From Devosia sp. Leaf420 (GTDB lineage: Bacteria; Pseudomonadota; Alphaproteobacteria; Rhizobiales; Devosiaceae): DNA of 64,000 nucleotides. Every line of letters begins with the position of its first letter. Positions within the stretch are counted from its first letter, which is position 1. The notes beneath the pieces are model-generated. The model was not told where the DNA came from, ran no database searches, and was given only the letters and a program-made list of their open reading frames with translations. A program made the position numbers and the translations under genes. Shown in pieces: positions 56,365-64,000 of this stretch. The stretch lies in contig NZ_LMQU01000010.1 in NCBI RefSeq assembly GCF_001425445.1, positions 255,501 through 319,500 of the forward strand, in the 5' to 3' direction.

Positions 56365-56757
56365 ATGGCCGCGCTGCCCACCGATACCGTTTCGACCCCT
56401 GCTGTTCCGACAATGTCTTCGGAAAAGTCCCCCGTCGAACTCATTCTCAATATTCTCGATGATGCCAAGGCAGAAGAGACCGTGGCGGTGGATATCACCG
56501 GCAAGTCCTCGCTCGCCGATCACATGATCGTGACTTCCGGCCGCTCGCAGCGCCACGTTGGCGCCGTCGCCGACCAGATCATCCGCGCCCTGCGCGAAAA
56601 TGGTTTCGGCAAGCCACGGGTCGAGGGTCTGCCGCATTGCGATTGGGTCCTGGTCGATACGGGCGACGTCATCGTCCACATCTTCCGCCCCGAAGTGCGC
56701 GAATTCTACAACATCGAAAAGATGTGGCAGGCCGACTTCGCCGCTGACGCGCACTAG
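56365..56757 (+). CDS. rsfS: ribosome silencing factor RsfS
   Basis: About 130 residues from ATG 56365 (GGAAGG upstream; 56344 and 56413 also possible). RsfS binds ribosomal protein uL14 and blocks subunit joining in stationary phase. The conserved core is ILDDAKAEETVAVDITGKSSLADHMIVTSGRSQRHVGAVAD ... GDVIVHIFRPEVREFYNIEKMW. It precedes rlmH as in many bacteria. Confidence 0.94.
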   Translation: MAALPTDTVSTPAVPTMSSEKSPVELILNILDDAKAEETVAVDITGKSSLADHMIVTSGRSQRHVGAVADQIIRALRENGFGKPRVEGLPHCDWVLVDTGDVIVHIFRPEVREFYNIEKMWQADFAADAH

Positions 56758-56784
56758 GCCACTCGGCGTCTTCGAGAGCAATTC

Positions 56785-57267
56785 ATGCGTATCGCCATAG
56801 CCGCTGTGGGCCGGATGAAGTCCGGCCCCGAACGCGAACTCGTCTCCCGGTATCTGGAAAGAGCAGTGGCGAGTGGCAAACCGTTGGCACTGACGGGATT
56901 TGATGTTTCAGAGCTTAACGAGTCTCGCGCCGGGTCTGCTGCGTCCCGCAAAAGTGAAGAGGCCAAGGGCCTCCGCGCCGCGCTGCCCGATGGCATTCTC
57001 GTCACGCTGGACGAACGCGGCAAATCCATAGGCTCGGAAGCGTTTGCCAATCTCCTCGCGCGTTGGCGCGATGAAGGTCGCCCCGCCGTGTCCTTCGTAA
57101 TCGGTGGCGCCGATGGCATCGATCCCGACTTCGTCCGATCAGCGGAAATGTCACTGAGCTTTTCGCCCATGGTCTGGCCGCATCAATTGGTGCGCATCAT
57201 GTTGGCTGAGCAGCTTTATCGCGCGACCACGATCCTCTCTGGCCACCCCTATCATCGCGGCGACTGA
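56785..57267 (+). CDS. rlmH: 23S rRNA pseudouridine-1915 N3-methyltransferase
   Basis: 160-residue SPOUT methyltransferase acting on helix 69 of 70S ribosomes. Typical features: IAAVGRMKSGPERELVSRYLER at the start, LDERGKSIGSEAFA, the SAM-binding knot FVIGGADGIDPDF, and the C-terminal LAEQLYRATTILSGHPYHRG. Normal length. Confidence 0.96.
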   Translation: MRIAIAAVGRMKSGPERELVSRYLERAVASGKPLALTGFDVSELNESRAGSAASRKSEEAKGLRAALPDGILVTLDERGKSIGSEAFANLLARWRDEGRPAVSFVIGGADGIDPDFVRSAEMSLSFSPMVWPHQLVRIMLAEQLYRATTILSGHPYHRGD

Positions 57268-57335
57268 AATCGCTGTGACTGCCTTAGTTTAAGCTCAACC
57301 TCAGGCTAGCTCGGCCCAAGACAGCCGGACCGAAC

Positions 57336-57359
57336 ATGGTTAAGCGAAGTTAACCTATG
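57336..57359. promoter_or_regulatory. CtrA-like paired half sites
   Basis: ATGGTTAA (the reverse of TTAACCAT) at 57336-57343 and TTAACC at 57350-57355 are separated by 6 bp, about 70 bp before the LytM-like gene. They resemble CtrA half sites, though the spacing differs by one from the TTAA-N7-TTAA consensus. Confidence 0.4.
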
Positions 57360-57427
57360 GTTTTCTTCCCGCTTGCTAATCTGCGCGTCAGTGATTCGGG
57401 GCCAGCGGCCTCAGCGACGGAGAAAAC

Positions 57428-58873
57428 ATGCCGGTGAGGCCGGAGATTTTGGTCAAGGCAGTGGTCGGCAGCATGCTGCTGACCGCGGGTCTCGCCATTC
57501 CGCTTCTGGCACAAACGGCTGTTCCCGCGCCGTCGACGACCCAGCCAACAACGCCTCCGACAACCACAACGCCGGCGCCTGCGACCACGGACGCCGTACC
57601 GGAAACGACGCCGGTTCCCATTTCCGAAGCGCCCGCCGCCACGCCGCCGGCAGGCGATCCTGCCGCAGCTGCAGAACCCGACACAGCCACCTCCAGCGCC
57701 GCCGATCTTGCCGAAGTGGAAGCGACCCTGCAGCTCAGCCGTGAGCGCATCGACGAGCTCAAGGCCGAAATCGCCGAAATGGAAGGCGATCGCACTAAGC
57801 AGAATGCCGCCCTGATTGCGGCGGGCCAGCGCGTCAAACTCGCCGAAATCGAAGTGACCGATGTCGAAGATCGGCTCTCCAATCTCATCGTCGAAGAACT
57901 TGAAGTGCGCGGCCGCCTCGATGGCGCTGATGCCGAGATCGCCAATGTGCTTGCCGCGCTCGAGCGCATCTCGCTCAATCCGCCGCCTGCTCTCGTGGTT
58001 GATCCGAGCGACGCCCTGGGGTCTGCCCGCGGCGCCATGCTGATCGCCGCCATCGTACCGCAATTGCGCAAAAGAGCTGAGACCGTCTCAGCCGACCTCA
58101 AACAGTTGATGACTATCAAGGAGCAGGCGCTGGCCGAAGAGCAAACGCTCAAGGCCAATTATGCGGTGCTTGAAGAAGAGCAATTGCGCATTGCGACACT
58201 CATCGCTGCGCGCAAACAAGGCATCCAACAGGTCGGCGCCCAGCTCGATACCGAAGAAGCCGCAGCACTCGAACTCGCCGAGCGGGCCAGCACCCTCCGC
58301 GAATTGATCGACGCACTTTCGGCCCGCGCCAATCAGGCGACGACGCCGACGACCACCACGTCGCCAGATATGCCGCAGCTTTCGCCTGAAGCCATTCAGG
58401 TTGCCTTTGCCAATGCGGCGCGCACCGAACCTGCCGTGCCTTTCCCGATGGCGCGCGGCTACCTGACCCAGCCGGCCAATGGCGTCACGGTAGTGCAATT
58501 CGGCGCCGGCGACGGCTTCGGGGGTATTGCGCAGGGGCAGTCGGTCGTCACCCGAGCCGAAGCACAGGTGGTCTCCCCAGCCGATGGCTGGGTGCTCTAT
58601 AAGGGCCCTTACCTCAATTATGGCCAGATCATCATTCTCAATACCGGTCAGGGCTATACGGCATTGCTGGCCGGGCTCGACAGCATCTCGGTCGATATCG
58701 GCCAGTTTGTGCTGATGGGCGAACCTTTGGGCCAGATGGGATCACGCACAATTGGACGGACCGTGACCACCAATGCTGGCAACGCCCAGCCGACCCTCTA
58801 TATTGAGCTGCGACAGAACAACCAACCCATCGACCCGGAAACTTGGTGGGCCCAGAGTGAACAGACGGGATAA
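57428..58873 (+). CDS. EnvC-like murein hydrolase activator, degenerate LytM
   Basis: 481 residues. Signal peptide (about 10-30), Pro/Thr/Ala-rich linker (about 31-95), long coiled coil (about 96-300), then a C-terminal LytM/M23 fold (about 345-475). The zinc ligands of active M23 peptidases are absent: where HxH is expected the sequence is GYTALLAGL, and no HxxxD is seen. Like EnvC it probably activates amidases at division rather than cutting peptidoglycan. It is followed 6 bp later by ctpA, the usual order in alphaproteobacteria. Confidence 0.9.
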   Translation: MPVRPEILVKAVVGSMLLTAGLAIPLLAQTAVPAPSTTQPTTPPTTTTPAPATTDAVPETTPVPISEAPAATPPAGDPAAAAEPDTATSSAADLAEVEATLQLSRERIDELKAEIAEMEGDRTKQNAALIAAGQRVKLAEIEVTDVEDRLSNLIVEELEVRGRLDGADAEIANVLAALERISLNPPPALVVDPSDALGSARGAMLIAAIVPQLRKRAETVSADLKQLMTIKEQALAEEQTLKANYAVLEEEQLRIATLIAARKQGIQQVGAQLDTEEAAALELAERASTLRELIDALSARANQATTPTTTTSPDMPQLSPEAIQVAFANAARTEPAVPFPMARGYLTQPANGVTVVQFGAGDGFGGIAQGQSVVTRAEAQVVSPADGWVLYKGPYLNYGQIIILNTGQGYTALLAGLDSISVDIGQFVLMGEPLGQMGSRTIGRTVTTNAGNAQPTLYIELRQNNQPIDPETWWAQSEQTG

Positions 58874-58879
58874 TATTCC

Positions 58880-60280
58880 ATGCGCTTGACCACCCTTCGC
58901 GCTGCCCTGCTTGGCGCGGCATTGCTTGTGCCGACCGCCAGGCTGCTTGCACAGGATCAGACCCCTGCGCCCGCCGCGCCGGAAACGCCGGTGGAGCAAC
59001 CCAATCCCAGTGGCGAACAGCCTGCGCCGGCGCCTGAGGATCTCAAGAAGGAACCGCGCGACCCGCTGGAAGTCTATTCCGACCTCAATCTCTTCGGCGA
59101 GATTTTCGACCGTATCCGCGCCGAATATGTCGATCCCCCGGATGAGCAGGAACTGATCCGCGCCGCCATCCAGGGCATGCTCACCTCGCTCGATCCGCAC
59201 TCCGGCTATTTGCCGCCGGCTGATTACGATGAGATGCGCGAAGACACATCGGGCGAATTCGGCGGCCTCGGCATCGAAGTGACGATGGAAGAAGGGGCCA
59301 TCAAGGTCATCTCTCCGATCGATGACACACCTGCCGCAAAGGCTGGTATTCTCGCCAATGACTTCATTGTCGAGCTCGACGGCACCTCGATCCAGGGCCT
59401 GTCGCTCGATGAGGCAGTTGCCAAGATGCGCGGGCCGATCGGCACGGATATCACCGTGACCGTGGTGCGCGAAGGCGTGACCGATCCGCTAAAGTTCACC
59501 CTGACCCGTGCTACGATCGCCATGCGCGCCGTGCGCTGGAGCATGGATGGCGATGTTGCCGTGCTGCGTCTCTCGCGCTTTTCGGCCCAGGCCTATATCG
59601 GCATCGAAAACGCCATCAAGGACATCTATGCCGAACGCGACGGCAAGGCGCCAAAGGGCATCATTCTCGATCTGCGCAACAATCCCGGCGGTCTCGTTGA
59701 TCAGGCCGTCTATGTCGCCGACGCCTTCCTCAAGCAGGGTGCCGTTGTTCTGACGCGCGGCCGGACGGAAGCCGAAAGCGCCCGTTATGACGCCCAGCCT
59801 GATCCGCTCGATGCGCAACTCGCCGATGTGCCTCTGGTCGTCCTGATCAATGGTGGCTCGGCTTCGGCTTCGGAAATCGTCGCCGGCGCGCTCCAGGACC
59901 ATAAGCGCGCGACGCTTGTTGGCACCCGTTCGTTCGGCAAGGGCTCGGTCCAGTCGATCATCTCGCTCGGCCCCGACGGCGCCATGCGTCTCACCACGGC
60001 GCGCTACTACACGCCGGACAACCGCTCGATCCAGGCGCTCGGGATCACACCCGATATCGAGATCCATCAGGTCGTGCCCGAGGAACTCCAGGGCCGCGAT
60101 GAGATCGTTGGTGAAGCCGGGCTTGCCGGTCACATCAAGATCGAAGGCCAGGAAGAAAGCACGGTCGGCTCGTCCGTCTACGTGCCGCCTGAAGCGGCCG
60201 ACGATGCTCAGCTTCAATACGCGATCAAGCTGATCAATGGCGGAGAGACCAACGCTGCCTATCCGCCGAAGGCGGAGTAG
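58880..60280 (+). CDS. ctpA: carboxy-terminal processing protease (S41)
   Basis: 466 residues, periplasmic. Signal peptide 1-24, PDZ domain about 110-200 (GGLGIEVTMEEGAIKVISPIDDTPAAKAGI), S41 catalytic domain with LDLRNNPGG, catalytic Ser in NGGSASASEIVAG (about residue 328), and Lys in SFGKGSVQ (about 353). CtpA proteins trim lipoproteins and peptidoglycan hydrolases. Followed by a strong terminator. Confidence 0.95.
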   Translation: MRLTTLRAALLGAALLVPTARLLAQDQTPAPAAPETPVEQPNPSGEQPAPAPEDLKKEPRDPLEVYSDLNLFGEIFDRIRAEYVDPPDEQELIRAAIQGMLTSLDPHSGYLPPADYDEMREDTSGEFGGLGIEVTMEEGAIKVISPIDDTPAAKAGILANDFIVELDGTSIQGLSLDEAVAKMRGPIGTDITVTVVREGVTDPLKFTLTRATIAMRAVRWSMDGDVAVLRLSRFSAQAYIGIENAIKDIYAERDGKAPKGIILDLRNNPGGLVDQAVYVADAFLKQGAVVLTRGRTEAESARYDAQPDPLDAQLADVPLVVLINGGSASASEIVAGALQDHKRATLVGTRSFGKGSVQSIISLGPDGAMRLTTARYYTPDNRSIQALGITPDIEIHQVVPEELQGRDEIVGEAGLAGHIKIEGQEESTVGSSVYVPPEAADDAQLQYAIKLINGGETNAAYPPKAE

Positions 60281-60301
60281 TGGTCGCTCCATGCTAAACT
60301 G

Positions 60302-60337
60302 AAAGCGCGACGGCGTGATTCGCCGTCGCGCTTTTTC
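60302..60337 (+). terminator. terminator after ctpA
   Basis: A perfect 14-bp hairpin (60302-60315 and 60321-60334) with a 5-nt loop is followed by Ts, 21 bases after the ctpA stop. Confidence 0.9.
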
Positions 60338-60369
60338 GTTGTGACACTGACCTATAGGGCCGGCTGCCG

Positions 60370-61503
60370 ATGGCCAATGATCTGAGCACCCCCTTGAAAG
60401 GCCGCAAGCAACGCGCGCAGGAGGCCAAGGCCCGTCCGCGCCTGCCAATCGGTCGCGCGCTCTTTGGGCTGATCGCGCTGATGGGCATCGGTGTTGCAGC
60501 GCGCCTGATCCTTGTTGACGACCCTATGGGCGGGCGTCCGAGCCAGGAAGTCGCCATTGTCGATAACAAGGCGGCAAATCCTGTCGCTGAGACGGCGGCT
60601 ACTGGCCCTGTCACTATCACGGCCGATCCCCAGCAATACGCGGCCAACGGGTCCGATGGTGCAGCGCCTCTGGCTGCCGGATCGCCGGCCTCTACCGGCG
60701 CAACGCCTGACGCATCCGGAATTGTGCCTGATCTTTCCGAGGAAACGGCCAATGGCCCGATCCCGCGCATGTCCGGCACTGGCGAGACCCCCTATGCCGC
60801 TTATCGGCACCCCTTCGATGCCGCCAGCGTCGGCAATGGTCCCCGCGTCGCACTGATTGTGACGGGGCTTGGCATCAACGAGCAGGGCTCGCTCGACGCC
60901 ATTGGCCAATTGCCCGATTTCGTGACGTTGGCCTTTGCGCCATACGGCAAGGGCTTGGCCAATACCGTGGCCGCCGCGCGCAATGGTGGCCATGAGGTCA
61001 TGCTCGAAGTCCCTCTCGAGCCCTTCGATTTTCCGCAAAACGATCCCGGCCCGCATACGCTCCTGACCGGCGAGGCGCCGCGCGAAAATCTCGACAAACT
61101 TTTCTGGCTCATGGCCCGCTTTGGTGGCTATTTCGGCGTCATCAACAATATGGGCGCGCGATTCACCGCTTCGGCCGGTGATTTCGGCCCCATCATGGAA
61201 GAGCTTGGCGCGCGCGGCATCGGCTATATCGACGACGGCTCCTCCAACCGGTCCGTGTCGGAGCAATTGGCCCATGCCAATAAAGTGCCCTTTGCCCGGG
61301 CCAACCTCTTGATCGATGCCAACCCTGCCCGAACATCTATTTTGTCAGCGCTCGCCAGCCTTGAGACGGAAGCGTTGGAAAATGGAAGTGCGATCGGTAT
61401 TGTGAGTGCCTTGCCCATTTCCATTCAGGCCATCTCCGAATGGTCTGCGAGCCTTGACGGCAAGGGTATTGCGCTGGTGCCTGCCAGCGCGCTGATGCAA
61501 TAA
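60370..61503 (+). CDS. divergent polysaccharide deacetylase family protein
   Basis: 377 residues. One N-terminal membrane segment (about 26-48), a low-complexity Ala/Pro/Thr linker to about 150, then a YibQ-like deacetylase-fold domain (VALIVTGLGINEQGSLDAIGQLPDFVTLAFAPYG, EVMLEVPLEPFDFPQNDPGPHTLL, IGYIDDGSS). A family metal site may be present but catalysis is unproven. It commonly neighbours envC/ctpA and is probably envelope related. Confidence 0.88.
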   Translation: MANDLSTPLKGRKQRAQEAKARPRLPIGRALFGLIALMGIGVAARLILVDDPMGGRPSQEVAIVDNKAANPVAETAATGPVTITADPQQYAANGSDGAAPLAAGSPASTGATPDASGIVPDLSEETANGPIPRMSGTGETPYAAYRHPFDAASVGNGPRVALIVTGLGINEQGSLDAIGQLPDFVTLAFAPYGKGLANTVAAARNGGHEVMLEVPLEPFDFPQNDPGPHTLLTGEAPRENLDKLFWLMARFGGYFGVINNMGARFTASAGDFGPIMEELGARGIGYIDDGSSNRSVSEQLAHANKVPFARANLLIDANPARTSILSALASLETEALENGSAIGIVSALPISIQAISEWSASLDGKGIALVPASALMQ

Positions 61504-61551
61504 AGCGCCGCTCGCCTGTCCGGCACGGTGCCCAAAACAGACTGCGAAACC

Positions 61552-62088
61552 ATGTCCCAATTGCCTGACCGTGAAGCCATGCCCTATCGCGACTGCGTCG
61601 GCGTCGCCGTGTTCAACGCGATGGGCAATGTCTTTGTGGGGCACCGCAAATCCGAAGGCGATCCCGATCAATCGGCCGCCAAAGGCTTTGCCTGGCAGAT
61701 GCCCCAGGGCGGCATCGATCAGGGCGAGGATCCGTTGCGCGCCGCTTTGCGCGAACTGCAGGAAGAAACGAACATCACGTCCGTCAGTTTGATCGCTGAA
61801 GCGCCTGAGTGGATCTACTATGATCTGCCCGATGATCTGCTTGGTATTGGCTTTAAAGGAAAATATCGCGGTCAGCGCCAGCGCTGGTTCGCCTTTGCTT
61901 TTACCGGCGACGACGGCGAAATCGACGTCGATGCGCCCGGTGGCGGCAAGTTCAAGCCTGAGTTCAACGCCTGGCGCTGGGAGCGGCTAAGCAAGACACC
62001 ATCACTCATCGTGCCGTTCAAACGGGACGCCTATGAGAAGGTCGTTGAAGCCTTTTCAGATATTCCGCAACGCTTTACCCACGTCTGA
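61552..62088 (+). CDS. rppH: RNA pyrophosphohydrolase (Nudix)
   Basis: 178 residues from ATG 61552 (61528 also possible). It removes pyrophosphate from 5' ends of RNA, starting decay. It opens with YRDCVGVAVFNAMGNVFVGHR and has the Nudix box GGIDQGEDPLRAALRELQEET, followed by the family segment YDLPDDLLG--FKGKYRGQRQRWF. Length and order match NudH/RppH. Confidence 0.94.
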   Translation: MSQLPDREAMPYRDCVGVAVFNAMGNVFVGHRKSEGDPDQSAAKGFAWQMPQGGIDQGEDPLRAALRELQEETNITSVSLIAEAPEWIYYDLPDDLLGIGFKGKYRGQRQRWFAFAFTGDDGEIDVDAPGGGKFKPEFNAWRWERLSKTPSLIVPFKRDAYEKVVEAFSDIPQRFTHV

Positions 62089-62091
62089 ACC

Positions 62092-62778
62092 ATGAAAACC
62101 ATCGGCCTTATCGGCGGCATGAGCTGGGAATCGACCGCCCACTATTATCGCGTGCTGAACCAGGAAACGGCGCGCCTCCGGGGCGGCCTTCATTCGGCGC
62201 CGGTCCTGATAGACTCCGTCGATTTTGCGCCGATTGCCGAGATGCAGTCTGCGGGCAAATGGGACGACGCAGGCGATGCGCTCAAGCTGTCGGCCAAGCG
62301 CCTCGTTGGTGCAGGCTCAGAAATCCTGGGCCTGGCGACCAACACCATGCACGTGGTGGCTGATCGTATGCTCGATGGGATCAACGCCACGTTCGTTCAT
62401 ATTGCTGATCCCACGGCCGATGCCCTCCTTGCGGACGGCTACACAAAGGTTGGTCTCCTTGGTACGCGCTTCACCATGGAGATGAGCTTTTACCGCGATC
62501 GCCTGAGCGCCCGCGGTCTTGAATCGCTCATTCCCGAAGTGGATCGGACCAATCTCAACGGCATCATCTACGATGAACTTTGCCGCGGCATTGTGCGCGA
62601 AGAGTCACGCCGAATCTATATTGATGCGATTTCGAGGCTTGCGGCGCGTGGGGCAGAAGCCGTTATTCTAGGCTGCACCGAAATCGGCATGTTGATCGAT
62701 GATGCGGTCAGTCCCCTGCCCGTCTTTGACACGACGGACCTTCACGCTAAGGCTTTGGTGGCTGCAGCGCTGCAATAA
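62092..62778 (+). CDS. YgeA-type aspartate/glutamate racemase family protein
   Basis: 228 residues. It opens MKTIGLIGGMSWESTAHYYR, the aspartate racemase signature. The two catalytic positions read Thr (GLATNTMH) and Cys (LGCTEIGML), the Thr/Cys pair of YgeA-type racemases rather than the Cys/Cys pair of classical ones. It starts 3 bp after rppH and converges on the atp operon. Confidence 0.9.
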   Translation: MKTIGLIGGMSWESTAHYYRVLNQETARLRGGLHSAPVLIDSVDFAPIAEMQSAGKWDDAGDALKLSAKRLVGAGSEILGLATNTMHVVADRMLDGINATFVHIADPTADALLADGYTKVGLLGTRFTMEMSFYRDRLSARGLESLIPEVDRTNLNGIIYDELCRGIVREESRRIYIDAISRLAARGAEAVILGCTEIGMLIDDAVSPLPVFDTTDLHAKALVAAALQ

Positions 62779-62782
62779 TAAA

Positions 62783-62805
62783 AAGGCCGCCCGTAAGGCG
62801 GCCTT
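62783..62805. terminator. bidirectional terminator, racemase / atp operon
   Basis: A 9-bp hairpin (62783-62791 and 62797-62805) lies between convergent genes. On the minus strand it is followed by TTTTTATT, a strong end for the atp operon; on the plus strand the T run is short. Confidence 0.85.
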
Positions 62806-62828
62806 CGTCATTCCGGATCAGACAATGC

Positions 62829-63251
62829 TTAGTGGATATGCGTGTCGTTGAGCTGCTCGGCTTCAAGCGCAAGGTTCAATAGGCCGCTGACAAACTGCTG
62901 AGCGTAGGACTTGTCATCAGGCGTTTCGGCCCGGGTGAGTTCGCCCTGCGCTGCCGCGATCTGGGTCTGGAGGTCTGCGCGGTCAAATTCCGAGAATGGC
63001 ACCGATTCTTCAGCCAGAATGGTCAGACCTGCCGGCGACACGTCGGCAAAGCCGCCGCGCACGAAAAAGATCTCGCTTTTGCCATCGCTGTTGACGGTGA
63101 TGAAACCGGCCCGCAGTGTCGTCATGAAGGGCGCATGGTCAGCCATGACCGTGAAATAGCCTTCCGTACCCGGAACGGTAACCGAATTGACGGTCTGCGA
63201 AACGAGGAGACGCTCGGGCGAAACGATCTCGATCTTGAGGCCTTCAGCCAT
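62829..63251 (-). CDS. atpC: ATP synthase F1 epsilon subunit
   Basis: 140 residues. Stalk subunit that couples rotation and inhibits hydrolysis. The N-terminal beta sandwich is typical (KIEIVSPERLLVSQTVNSVTVPGTEGYFTVMADHAPFMTTL). The C-terminal helical part is present but short. Last gene of the operon. Confidence 0.96.
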   Translation of the reverse strand: MAEGLKIEIVSPERLLVSQTVNSVTVPGTEGYFTVMADHAPFMTTLRAGFITVNSDGKSEIFFVRGGFADVSPAGLTILAEESVPFSEFDRADLQTQIAAAQGELTRAETPDDKSYAQQFVSGLLNLALEAEQLNDTHIH

Positions 63252-63299
63252 ATTTTTGGTCCCTTAGCGGAGAAAACCCGAAAGACCGGGCTTAGCGCT

Positions 63300-63323
63300 G
63301 GGTCCGTCGCGGACGACGGACCC
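63300..63323 (-). other. hairpin between atpD and atpC
   Basis: GGGTCCGTCG/CGACGGACCC (63300-63309 and 63314-63323), a perfect 10-bp stem without a T run, lies in the 84-bp gap. It could stabilise the upstream mRNA or tune atpC expression. Confidence 0.5.
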
Positions 63324-63335
63324 AAGTGGCAAAGA

Positions 63336-64000
<665 letters not shown>

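Overview
The window looks like an alphaproteobacterium of the Hyphomicrobiales (Rhizobiales), most like Devosia or a close relative. Three things point there: the gene order rplU-rpmA-GNAT genes-obgE-proB-proA-nadD-rsfS-rlmH-LytM-ctpA-deacetylase-rppH, with atpC/atpD on the other strand; an alphaproteobacterial LexA box (GTTC-N7-GTTC) in front of an imuA-imuB-dnaE2/dinB cassette; and a CtrA-like motif in front of an envelope gene. The genus is inferred from gene content and style, not from a marker-gene comparison.

The window has two parts. Positions 1 to about 47,290 are accessory DNA. It abuts the 3' end of a tRNA-Ser(CGA) gene (47294-47383, minus strand) and ends with a tyrosine integrase reading away from that tRNA (45600-47207), so it is best read as the right-hand part of a genomic island whose other end lies outside the window. 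Positions from 47,294 onward are conserved chromosome.

Island, left to right: a chemoreceptor; a scar joining a tyrosinase-like 5' fragment to a peptide deformylase 3' fragment; a two-gene unit of a HTH protein and a pentapeptide-repeat protein; a candidate 25-residue membrane peptide; two unknown genes; a tandem recombinase pair (one intact, one lacking catalytic residues) opposite a HTH protein; a two-gene unit of a HExxH metallopeptidase-like protein and a DUF4365/PD-(D/E)XK-like protein; a secreted unknown; a small XRE regulator; a sunset-domain protein; a 1.85-kaa DUF4011-type helicase with a Vsr-like nuclease domain; an NmrA-type oxidoreductase with a divergent HxlR regulator; the SOS mutagenesis cassette dnaE2-imuB-imuA facing dinB, then a SRAP protein; a putative immunity protein; a GlxA-type regulator opposite a cysteine hydrolase; and a long minus-strand gene train (44148 down to 35041). 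That train encodes an unknown protein, a soluble FtsH-like AAA protease, two small proteins, a GIY-YIG/DUF4357 protein, an excisionase-like HTH protein, and a YhaO-like phosphoesterase with its YhaN-like ATPase. A XRE gene diverges from the head of the train across an elaborate nested inverted repeat. This regulator-controlled train is the strongest candidate in the window for an undescribed defence or mobile-element system.

Chromosome: a Tat-exported MBL-fold protein; ribosomal proteins bL21 and bL27; a coupled 47-codon ORF and four GNAT acetyltransferases running into obgE through start/stop overlaps; a 142-bp palindromic repeat; proline (proB, proA) and NAD (nadD) biosynthesis; ribosome silencing and 23S rRNA methylation (rsfS, rlmH); envelope maintenance (degenerate LytM protein, CtpA protease, divergent polysaccharide deacetylase); RNA 5' pyrophosphohydrolase (rppH); an amino-acid racemase; and the end of the ATP synthase operon (atpD, atpC).
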